Positions 57,666-64,000 of a stretch of 64,000 nt of DNA are shown here, piece after piece. The DNA comes from Nocardia alba NBRC 108234. Lineage in GTDB: Bacteria > Actinomycetota > Actinomycetes > Mycobacteriales > Mycobacteriaceae. Both the position numbers and the translations under genes were made by a program. The notes beneath the pieces were generated by a model that was given only the letters and a program-made list of their open reading frames with translations, did no database searches and was not told the DNA's origin. Location of the stretch: positions 186,001-250,000 of the forward strand of contig NZ_BDAX01000014.1 of assembly GCF_001612665.1 (NCBI RefSeq), given 5' to 3'. How positions within the stretch are numbered: the first letter of the stretch is position 1; each line of letters opens with the position of its first letter.

Positions 57666-58988
57666 GTGTTGGAGAGTGTGTTCGGGTTACACCCGACACT
57701 CCTGCTAGAAATTCTGACCATTCCTCTCTTCACAGGAATTATTGGTTACATAACCAACTGGTCCGGCATTCTCATGCTGTTCCAGCCGATCAAATTCCAT
57801 GGATTCGCACTGCCCGGCTTGCGCGCGATCTTCCCCTATCTGCCCAAGCGGGTGCAGGTATTGCCGCTGCTCAGCTATGACGGCCGGATCGGCTGGCAGG
57901 GCATCGTGCCCTCACGCGCCGACAAGATGGCCAGCATCGCGGTCGACAAGGGCCTGTCCAAGCTGGGCAGCGTCGCTGATTTCTACCGTGAGCTGGACCC
58001 GGAGAAGTTGGCCGAACATCTGGCCGAGGTAGCCGACGCGCAGATTCGCGACATCGTCGAGGTGATCCTGCGCCGCGACCACCCCCAGCTCTGGTACAAC
58101 CTGCCCGTTCAGGTCAGGGAGATGATCCATCAGCGGGTGCGCTCACAACTGCCCGAGATCCTGCGCGACCTCACCATGGAGCTGGGCGCCAATATCGACC
58201 AGCTGCTCGATGTGAAGCAGATGGTGATCCGCTACTTCCAGGCTCGTCCACAATTGCTCAACCAGCTTTTCCAGGTCCTCGGCGCCAAGGAACTGCGATT
58301 CATGCAGAACTTCGGCTTCTACTTCGGCGCGCCCGCCGGGCTGCTGCTGGTGCTGGCGCTGCACACCACCGGGCTCTCCCCGCTGATCGTGCTGCCCGTC
58401 GGCGGGATCATCATCGGCTGGGTGGTGAACTGGGTCGGCCTCAATATGATCTTCGCGCCGGCGACGCCGAAATGGTGGTGCCCGTGGCGGCAGGGTCTGC
58501 TGATCAAGCGGCAGCCCGAGATCACCGCGGGTTACGCGGCGCTGGTGTCCACCGAGGTCGTCACGGTGGCCAATATCGGCGACGAACTGCTCAACGGCCC
58601 GCGTTCGGATCGCACCTTGCAGATGCTGGAGGACACCTTGCGTCCGGCCGCCGACCGGGCGCTCGGGCCCGCGCGGCCCGCGGTGAAATTCATGCTCGGC
58701 AGCCGCGAATATGACACGCTGCAAACAACTCTCACCGCGCAGGCCATGACGATCGCGCCGATGGCGTTCGCCGATCCCGCGTTCAATGTGCAGCAGGGCA
58801 GGCAGGTCAACGAATACATCGCCCGGCAAATGTCCGCGCTTTCCCCGCACGACTTCGTGGACATGCTGCGTTCGGCGATCAAACAGGACGAATGGTTGCT
58901 TTTCGTCCATGGCGGCGTGCTGGGACTGCTCGCCGGATACGCTCACATCCTGGTCTTCGGAACAGGAGTAGCGACGACATGGATATAG
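57666..58988 (+). CDS. DUF445-family membrane protein
   Basis: The product is 440 residues. Hydrophobic segments lie at the N-terminus (about 10-40, LLEILTIPLFTGIIGYITNWSGILMLF), in the middle (about 224-265, FGAPAGLLLVLALHTTGLSPLIVLPVGGIIIGWVVNWVGLNMIF) and at the C-terminus (about 416-434). The glycine-rich GYITNW and GWVVNWVGLNMIF repeats and a long helical middle (KMASIAVDKGLSKLGSVADFYRELDPEKLAEHLAEV) are DUF445 traits. GTG 57666 follows AGGAGGG by 6 bases. The next Abi-alpha gene overlaps its end by 10 bases, so the two products are made together and may form a membrane complex (inference). Confidence 0.9.
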   Translation: MLESVFGLHPTLLLEILTIPLFTGIIGYITNWSGILMLFQPIKFHGFALPGLRAIFPYLPKRVQVLPLLSYDGRIGWQGIVPSRADKMASIAVDKGLSKLGSVADFYRELDPEKLAEHLAEVADAQIRDIVEVILRRDHPQLWYNLPVQVREMIHQRVRSQLPEILRDLTMELGANIDQLLDVKQMVIRYFQARPQLLNQLFQVLGAKELRFMQNFGFYFGAPAGLLLVLALHTTGLSPLIVLPVGGIIIGWVVNWVGLNMIFAPATPKWWCPWRQGLLIKRQPEITAGYAALVSTEVVTVANIGDELLNGPRSDRTLQMLEDTLRPAADRALGPARPAVKFMLGSREYDTLQTTLTAQAMTIAPMAFADPAFNVQQGRQVNEYIARQMSALSPHDFVDMLRSAIKQDEWLLFVHGGVLGLLAGYAHILVFGTGVATTWI

Positions 58989-59878
58989 CCGACGGGGCCC
59001 CGTCGACCGACATGGTGCGACGATCGGCACCGCCGCTCGAGGTCTCCGCCGATAGACGTGGCCTACTACCCGTCTCGCCGGTGCGCACCGTTCGGGCTGC
59101 GACCGGGGTGGCGCGCGTCGCGCTGACCGCCGCCTCGGAAGTGACGCTGTGGACCCTGGATACCGCGCTCGGGGTCACCGCCACGGTGGTACGCGGCAGC
59201 ATGGCGGGCCACCCGCCCAACGAGGTGCTCGCGGAAGCGGAAAACGAAGTGCGCGACCGGCTCCGGCACGCCCTCGGCCTGCCGACGGGCAACCGGCACC
59301 ACCACGAGGACGGCACGCCGACCCTGCGCGAGCAGGGCGCCGAACTGCTTCGCCTGTCCGCCAGCACCACTGCCGCACAGCCCGACACCCACCCGGCCTA
59401 CCCCGGCATCCTCGCCGAGATCACCCCGGACGAGGCACGCATCCTGCGCTTCCTCCATGTCGACGGACCGCAGCCCGCCATCGATGTGCGCACCGGACGG
59501 CAGCGGGCATTCGGTGGCGAGCGGTTGATCAGCGGACTCACCATGCTGGGCGAGCACGCCGGCCTGCGGTTCCCGAACCGGGTGCCGCAGTACCTGCCCA
59601 ACCTGCGCAGGCTCGGGCTCATCGAATCCACCCGTGAACCCGTCGGCAACCCGCACCGCTACCAGGTCATCGAGGCCCAGGAACAGGTACGGGAGGCGCT
59701 CAAGCGCCCGGGTTTCGGCACGAAGGTGACCTACCGCAGCATCCTGCTCACCGAATTCGGCGCCGACTTCGTCCAGACGTGTTTGCCGGTCGTCATCAAC
59801 GACGGCCGCGAGGTCTATCCGTCTTCGGTCGACTTCGGGCCGGACTCGAGCGCACCGCCACAGAGCGTGGGCGGCTGA
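58979..59878 (+). CDS. Abi-alpha (DUF4393)-family protein, copy 2
   Basis: The product is 299 residues. It aligns with copy 1 over the second half: HPAYPGILAEITPDEARILRFLHVDGPQPAIDVRTGRQRAFGGERL (about 140-185), AGLRFPNRVPQYLPNLRRLGLIEST (about 198-222) and FGADFVQTCLPV near the end. The N-terminal third is different (RTVRAATGVARVALTAASEVTLWTLDTALGV, helical). ATG 58979 lies inside the end of the DUF445 gene, a sign of translational coupling. With copy 1 and DUF445 it forms a compact three-gene unit. Confidence 0.8.
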   Translation: MDIADGAPSTDMVRRSAPPLEVSADRRGLLPVSPVRTVRAATGVARVALTAASEVTLWTLDTALGVTATVVRGSMAGHPPNEVLAEAENEVRDRLRHALGLPTGNRHHHEDGTPTLREQGAELLRLSASTTAAQPDTHPAYPGILAEITPDEARILRFLHVDGPQPAIDVRTGRQRAFGGERLISGLTMLGEHAGLRFPNRVPQYLPNLRRLGLIESTREPVGNPHRYQVIEAQEQVREALKRPGFGTKVTYRSILLTEFGADFVQTCLPVVINDGREVYPSSVDFGPDSSAPPQSVGG

Positions 59879-59904
59879 GGCGAAGGCTCCCGATCCGGGG
59901 TGGA

Positions 59905-61695
59905 TCAGTTGTCGGCTGCTTCGGCCAACTCCATCCAGCGCTCTTCCGCCGCTTCCTTCTCGGCGATCACTTCCTTCAACTCGGCGCCGAGCTTGACCAG
60001 CTTGTCCGGGTCGGTCGCGGCATCGGCCAGGGCCGTGTGGAGTTTCTGTTCGCGCTCATCGAGTTTGGCGATGCCGCGTTCGACCTTCGACAGTTCCTTG
60101 CGGGCCGCGCGGCGGTCGGACGAATCCGTCGAGGTGCCACCGGTCTTCGCGGTGAGCGGCTTGGCGTTGCCCGCCATGGCCGCGCGCTTGGCGAGGTAGG
60201 AGTCGATGCCGCCGGGCAGGTTGGTGAGTTTGCCGTCGCCGAACAGCGCCCAGGTGGAGTCACAGATACGCTCGACCAGGTAGCGGTCGTGACTGATGAC
60301 CACCAGCGTGCCCGCCCAGTTGTCGAGCAGGTCCTCCAGCTGCTGCAAGGTGTCGATGTCGAGGTCGTTGGTCGGCTCGTCGAGCAGCAGGACGTTCGGT
60401 TCGGCCATCAGGATCCGGGTGAGCTGCAGGCGACGGCGTTCACCACCGGAGAGATCCCCGACCGGGGTGCGCTGGCGGGCCGGGGTGAACCCGAGCCGTT
60501 CGGCGAGCTGGCCGGCCGAGATCTCCTTGTCGCCGAGCATGATTCGCTGCGCGACCTGCTGCACGGCCTCGAGCACCCGCATATCGGTGGGTAGGTCGTC
60601 GAGTTCCTGACGCAGCCAGCCGATCTGCACGGTCTGCCCCTGGATCCGCTTGCCCTTGGCGGGTTCGGTCTCCCCGGCCAGCGCGCGCAGCAGCGTGGTC
60701 TTGCCCGACCCGTTGACACCGACCAGGCCGACCCGCTCACCCGGCGCGAGCCGCCAGGTGAGGTCGTCGACCAGCACCCGGCCGTCCGGGGTGGTGAGGG
60801 CGACGTCCTCGAGTTCGATTACCACACGGCCCAGACGCTTGCGGGCGAACGCGGCCAGTGACACCGAGTCGCGCGGCGCGGGCACATCGGCGATCAGCGC
60901 CTCGGCGGCCTCGACGCGGTAACGCGGCTTGGAGGTACGGGCCTTCGCGCCGCGACGCAGCCACGCCAGCTCCTTGCGGGCCAGGTTCTGCCTGCGCGAC
61001 TCCGAGGCGTCGGCCTGACGCGCGCGTTCGGCCCGCGCGAAGATCCAGTCGCCGTAGCCGCCCTCGTAGGTCTCCACCTTGCCGCCGACGACCTCCCAGG
61101 TGCGGTTGGCGACGGTATCGAGGAACCAGCGATCGTGGGTCACCACGACGAGCGCGGTGCGCCGGGCGACCAGGTGTTCGGCCAGCCACTGCACGCCCTC
61201 GATGTCGAGGTGGTTGGTCGGCTCGTCGAGGACGAGCAGGTCGAGGTCGCGCACCAGCGCCGCCGCCAGGGCGACGCGGCGGCGTTCGCCACCGGAGAGG
61301 TTCGTGACGAGGCTGTCCAGGCCCAGATCGGCGATGCCGATGCCTTCGAGGATCGAGCGCACCCGCGAGTCGGCGGCCCACTGGTGGTCGGCGATATCGG
61401 CGGTCGACAGGTCGTCGGACAGCCCGGCGAACACGATCGAACCGATGCTCGCGCCCTCGGGCAGCACGCCGCGCTGGGTGACCACGGCCATCCGCAGCCC
61501 GCCCACCCGGCTCACTCGACCCTTGTCCGGCGGCTCCAGTCCGGTCAGGACCTCGAGCAGCGTGGTCTTACCGCCACCGTTGAGGCCGACCACCCCGATC
61601 CGTTCCCCCGCGTGAATTCCGAGGGAGACGTCATCGAGCAGCGGCTTGACGCCGAAGCTCTTGAAGACCTGTTCCAGGTTGATCAGGTTGGGCAT
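59905..61695 (-). CDS. ABC-F family ATPase
   Basis: The product is 596 residues with two ABC cassettes and no membrane domain. The first has Walker A GLNGGGKTT (37-45) and LSGGERRRVALAAALVRDLDLLVLDEPTNHLDIEGVQW, the second Walker A GVNGSGKTT (about 330) and LSGGERRRLQLTRILMAEPNVLLLDEPTNDLDIDTL. The inter-domain linker is about 80 residues, followed by a C-terminal coiled coil (RAARKELSKVERGIAKLDEREQKLHTALADAATDPDKLVKLGAELKEVIAEKEAAEERWMELAEAA). Such proteins act on ribosomes (Uup or resistance types). No drug-resistance context is visible. The gene is convergent with the second Abi-alpha gene. Confidence 0.93.
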   Translation of the reverse strand: MPNLINLEQVFKSFGVKPLLDDVSLGIHAGERIGVVGLNGGGKTTLLEVLTGLEPPDKGRVSRVGGLRMAVVTQRGVLPEGASIGSIVFAGLSDDLSTADIADHQWAADSRVRSILEGIGIADLGLDSLVTNLSGGERRRVALAAALVRDLDLLVLDEPTNHLDIEGVQWLAEHLVARRTALVVVTHDRWFLDTVANRTWEVVGGKVETYEGGYGDWIFARAERARQADASESRRQNLARKELAWLRRGAKARTSKPRYRVEAAEALIADVPAPRDSVSLAAFARKRLGRVVIELEDVALTTPDGRVLVDDLTWRLAPGERVGLVGVNGSGKTTLLRALAGETEPAKGKRIQGQTVQIGWLRQELDDLPTDMRVLEAVQQVAQRIMLGDKEISAGQLAERLGFTPARQRTPVGDLSGGERRRLQLTRILMAEPNVLLLDEPTNDLDIDTLQQLEDLLDNWAGTLVVISHDRYLVERICDSTWALFGDGKLTNLPGGIDSYLAKRAAMAGNAKPLTAKTGGTSTDSSDRRAARKELSKVERGIAKLDEREQKLHTALADAATDPDKLVKLGAELKEVIAEKEAAEERWMELAEAADN

Positions 61696-61699
61696 TGCC

Positions 61700-61835
61700 G
61701 CCTCTCCGCGACTTCAGGCCAGACATAGGGGCGGGGTTGCGGCGCGTCGGCGTCCGACGGGGGATTGCTGGACCAGTTGGCCCGTTCCCGGTGAGTTACC
61801 CATGTTCGTGCGAGATCTGTTGATTGCGATCATAG
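61700..61835 (+). repeat. Dispersed intergenic repeat, copy 4
   Basis: It opens GCCTCTCCGCGACTTCAGGCC (compare copy 2) and contains the core GTTCCCGGTGAGTTACCCAT then GTTCGTGCGAGATC at 61784-61817. It lies in the space between the ABC-F gene start and the ispE stop. Confidence 0.65.
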
Positions 61836-61902
61836 TGGACGCCGTCGCCCGGTCCGGCCGGCGCCCGCGGCCTGGCTCAGCTGGTGGCCGTCAGCGTGTG
61901 TC

Positions 61903-62826
61903 CTACGCCTCGGTGTCGAGCACCCGGGCGCCCGGAACCGGCCCGCTGGCCGTACGCACGCTGCGGCACACGCCGGCGCCCGCCAGCTCCGCGGCGACGC
62001 CGATCGCGGCTTCCTCGGATTCACAGAGGAAGGCGCAGGTGGGCCCGGAACCCGAGACAAGCCCGGCCAGCGCGCCCGCGCCGACCCCCGCGCGCAGCGT
62101 GCGGCGCAGTTCCGGTTTCAGCGAGAGGGCCGCGGCCTGGAGGTCGTTGCCCAGCAGCGGCGCGAGCGTGTGTGGGTCGCCCGCCGCCAGTGCCTGCATG
62201 AGTTTCTGGGGGTCACCCAGGCGCGGCGGCTCGCCTTCGGCGCGCAGCCGGTCGAGTTCGCGAAAGACCGACGGGGTGGACAGGCCGTCCTTGGCCAACG
62301 CGAGGACCCAGTGAAAGGTATTGCGCGACAACACCGGGAGCAGACGTTCCCCACGGCCGGTGCCGAGCGCGGTGCCGCCGTGCAGGGAGAACGGGACATC
62401 GCTGCCGAGTTCGGCGGCGATCGTGGACAGTTCCTCGCGGGTCAATCCGAGGTCCCACAGCTCGTTCAGCCCCACCAGCGTGGCGGCCGCGTCGGCGCTG
62501 CCGCCGGCCATGCCGCCCGCCACCGGGACACCCTTGGTGATCGCGATCTCGACGAGCGGGGCGCGGCCGGCCAGGTGCGCGAGGCGGACCGCGGCCTTCC
62601 AGACCAGATTGGTGCGATCGGTGGGCACCTCGGCGGCGCCTTCCCCACTGACCCGCACCGACAACGAGGCAGCGGGCGCCAAACGGAGGTCGTCGGCGAG
62701 CGACAAGGCCTGGAAGACGGTGGTCAGGTCGTGGTATCCGTCGGGGCGCAGATCAGCGACTCCGAGATGCAGGTTCACCTTCGACGGAGCTCGCACGACG
62801 ACCGGGCTGGGCACAACTGACAGCAC
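61903..62826 (-). CDS. ispE: 4-diphosphocytidyl-2-C-methyl-D-erythritol kinase
   Basis: The product is 307 residues from GTG 62826 (GTG 62814 is possible). It phosphorylates CDP-ME in the MEP isoprenoid pathway. GHMP-kinase motifs: APSKVNLHLGVADLRPDGYHDLTTVFQALSLADDL at the N-terminus, the ATP loop VPVAGGMAGGSADAAATLVGLN (about 98-119), ELGSDVPFSLHGGTALGTGRGE and the C-terminal SGSGPTCAFLCESEEAA. In M. tuberculosis it directly follows rsmA; here copZ and a 360-base gap lie between. Confidence 0.95.
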   Translation of the reverse strand: MLSVVPSPVVVRAPSKVNLHLGVADLRPDGYHDLTTVFQALSLADDLRLAPAASLSVRVSGEGAAEVPTDRTNLVWKAAVRLAHLAGRAPLVEIAITKGVPVAGGMAGGSADAAATLVGLNELWDLGLTREELSTIAAELGSDVPFSLHGGTALGTGRGERLLPVLSRNTFHWVLALAKDGLSTPSVFRELDRLRAEGEPPRLGDPQKLMQALAAGDPHTLAPLLGNDLQAAALSLKPELRRTLRAGVGAGALAGLVSGSGPTCAFLCESEEAAIGVAAELAGAGVCRSVRTASGPVPGARVLDTEA

Positions 62827-62904
62827 GATTACCCAGCGTAATCGGTTCCAGCGACGAGTACGCACGTCGAATGCCCGACCGCCGATCGAGAGGTTGCGCC
62901 CAGG

Positions 62905-62920
62905 TACCCTTGGGGGGTAT
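62905..62920. promoter_or_regulatory. Candidate copper-responsive (CsoR-type) operator
   Basis: TACCCTTGGGGGGTAT is an imperfect G-tract palindrome of the CsoR type, 60 bases before copZ. A second, weaker G/C-tract element, ATACCCCCGGACCGTAT, lies at 62939-62955, nearer the start. Copper-derepressed expression of copZ is the expected outcome. Confidence 0.5.
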
Positions 62921-62979
62921 TTTCATCGTGTCGGGGATATACCCCCGGACCGTATGTTCGAAGAGCGAAGGAGTCGGCC

Positions 62980-63186
62980 ATGGCCACCACCACCTACACC
63001 GTCACGGGGATGACCTGCGGACACTGCGTGAGCTCGGTCAAGCAGGAGATCGCCAAGATCGACGGCGTCACGAGCGTGGATGTCGACCTCGCCAGCGGCC
63101 TCGTCAGCGTCGACAGCGCGGGCGAACTGGCCGACACCGATGTGGCCGCCGCGGTAGACGAAGCGGGCTACGCGCTGAGCGCCTGA
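62980..63186 (+). CDS. copZ: Copper chaperone (heavy-metal-associated domain)
   Basis: The product is 68 residues, a single HMA domain. The metal motif is GMTCGHC (Cys13, Cys16), with the DVDLASGLVSVDSAG strands and an ending EAGYALSA. It binds Cu(I) and hands it to P-type ATPases. AAGGAG is at 62968-62973. No ATPase or CsoR gene is adjacent in the window. Two G/C-tract palindromes upstream look like CsoR-type operators. Confidence 0.92.
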   Translation: MATTTYTVTGMTCGHCVSSVKQEIAKIDGVTSVDVDLASGLVSVDSAGELADTDVAAAVDEAGYALSA

Positions 63187-63548
63187 CGCCGCGCCCGCTG
63201 GGCGGGCGGGCAGGCGCGCCGCCCGCCCAGCACCGACCGCGTCGGCGACGACGCCCACGTTCACCGCGGGTTCACCCACCTCGCACTCCCGGCGCGAACC
63301 ATCCACAATGTCATCCACATCCCCGCCCGGGCGCGGTGAGACCTGCGTTTACGGGTTTCACCGGCAGCGCCACCCGCCGATCATGATCAACTGCGAATGC
63401 CGCGAAAACCGGTTATCCACAGTCGCTTTCACAGGGACGACACAACCCGCTCCGGTGAACAGCTGGTGTACTGCGGGTTCTCCTGCGCGAGATCATGATT
63501 CGTCGTGCTGCGCAGCCCCGATTCACTCCACCGGAAGCGCCTCGTCGA
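63187..63548. other. Gap between copZ and rsmA
   Basis: Apart from the copZ terminator the 362 bases are non-coding. One exact DnaA-box consensus, TTATCCACA, lies at 63413-63421, with two looser ATCCACA matches near 63300. A single box does not make an origin. No gene, repeat or promoter can be defended. Confidence 0.55.
63197..63231 (+). terminator. Hairpin terminator after copZ
   Basis: Arms GCTGGGCGGGCGG (63197-63209) and CCGCCCGCCCAGC (63219-63231) pair over 13 bp with a 9-base loop, starting 11 bases after the copZ stop. Confidence 0.75.
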
Positions 63549-64000
63549 TCAGGTGGTCGCGGCCAACCGGACGAACGCCGAGGTCTCCAGGGTCTCGCCC
63601 CGCGCCGTCGGATCGATCCCGGCGGCGACGAGCCGACGCTCGGCCTCCACAGGCGAGCCCGCCCACCCGGACAGCGCCGCCCGCAACGTCTTTCGCCGCT
63701 GCGCGAACGCCGCGTCGATCACCTCGAACACCCGCCTGCGATGCGCCTCGTCCATCGGCCACGGCGGTTCGGCATATCGATCGATCCGCACCAGACCCGA
63801 TTCGACGCGCGGCACCGGCCAGAAGACCTGCGTCCCCACGTGGCCCGCCCGCCGGACCTTCCCGAAGAAACCCGCCTTGACACTCGGCACCCCGTACACG
63901 CGATTCCCCGGTTCGGCGGCGAGCCGGTCGGCCACTTCCGCCTGGACCATCACCAGCGACACCTTGATGCTCGGCAAGGACGCGAGCAGGTGCAACAGCA
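63549..64000 (-). CDS. rsmA: 16S rRNA dimethyladenosine transferase, C-terminal part
   Basis: The frame runs to the right window edge; the last 150 residues are present. HLLASLPSIKVSLVMVQAEVADRLAAEPGNRVYGVPSVKAGFFGKVRRAGHVGTQVFWPVPRVESGLVRI is the KsgA/RsmA pattern (the AdoMet domain lies outside the window), followed by the helical C-terminal domain with RRRVFEVIDAAFAQRRKTLRAALSGW. It dimethylates two adenines near the 3' end of 16S rRNA. It is placed upstream of ispE as in M. tuberculosis, although copZ intervenes. Confidence 0.93.
   Translation of the reverse strand, partial: LLHLLASLPSIKVSLVMVQAEVADRLAAEPGNRVYGVPSVKAGFFGKVRRAGHVGTQVFWPVPRVESGLVRIDRYAEPPWPMDEAHRRRVFEVIDAAFAQRRKTLRAALSGWAGSPVEAERRLVAAGIDPTARGETLETSAFVRLAATT

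Noticed and set aside
63413..63421. Replication origin suggested by an exact DnaA box
   Set aside because: Only one exact box, no box cluster, no AT-rich unwinding element and no dnaA/dnaN/gyr genes nearby.
1..64000. CRISPR arrays, insertion sequences, prophage or rRNA operons
   Set aside because: No direct-repeat/spacer pattern, no transposase or integrase, no phage structural gene and no rRNA sequence was seen on either strand.

Overview
The window is about 64 kb of high-GC actinobacterial chromosome, most likely from Nocardia or a close mycolic-acid relative. The evidence is the GC-rich codon use, a complete ergothioneine gene set, a two-copper-box copZ, and a gene order that tracks the Mycobacterium tuberculosis Rv1010-Rv1026 block: rsmA, ispE, Pks16-type ligase, pth, rplY, prs, glmU, a TetR regulator, mfd, mazG, an LpqU-like lipoprotein, eno, a DivIC-like protein, a DUF501 protein and ppx. 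Here that block is broken up by accessory islands. The genus assignment is inference; no rRNA is present.

Layout. 1-2.0 kb: tail of an APC permease, an unusual short tRNA with a UAA anticodon, then sparsely coding sequence with small ORFs. 2.0-8.6 kb: PP2C phosphatase, a pair of CorC/CNNM membrane proteins, DedA, a divergent MerR regulator (a shared sequence motif lies before these loci) and an MFS exporter. 8.7-13.9 kb: secreted and membrane proteins (SGNH hydrolase, two related small proteins, a secreted unknown, a secreted cupin). 13.9-18.2 kb: P450-TetR operon, Wzy-like membrane protein, AhpD-like and YdeI-like proteins. 18.2-22.5 kb: conserved ppx/DUF501/divIC/eno/lytic transglycosylase set. 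22.5-29.0 kb: five-gene metabolic cluster (VioC-like Fe/2OG oxygenase, SbnB-like dehydrogenase, type III PLP decarboxylase, SbnA-like synthase, MATE exporter) preceded by two DtxR/IdeR-type iron boxes. 29.0-34.7 kb: TerD, PNPOx-like, mazG, mfd. 34.8-38.5 kb: Pro/Thr-rich membrane protein, DinB-fold protein, two TetR regulators, tRNA-Gln. 38.6-43.2 kb: glmU-prs, a repeat-rich gap, small proteins. 43.2-49.1 kb: egtABCD operon with a divergent egtE-like gene. 49.1-55.5 kb: TetR/acyltransferase pair with a double operator, acyl-AMP ligase, pth, rplY, prfC. 55.7-59.9 kb: NTF2-like protein and an Abi-alpha/DUF445/Abi-alpha trio. 59.9-64 kb: ABC-F ATPase, ispE, copZ and truncated rsmA.

The most interesting unit is the iron-box cluster at 22.7-29.0 kb. 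SbnA- and SbnB-like enzymes would make L-2,3-diaminopropionate (plus 2-oxoglutarate). A 2-oxoglutarate-dependent hydroxylase of the VioC type and a decarboxylase could tailor it, and the MATE protein could export it. No NRPS or NIS synthetase is present, so the product would be a small amino-acid or diamine-type metabolite or metallophore that I cannot name. Second is the DUF445 membrane protein flanked by two related Abi-alpha-family proteins. Third are non-coding elements: two long hairpins bracketing prfC with unrelated arms but the same loop core and same 3' flank, and a four-copy dispersed repeat. All product identities are inference from recognised motifs; no database search was run.
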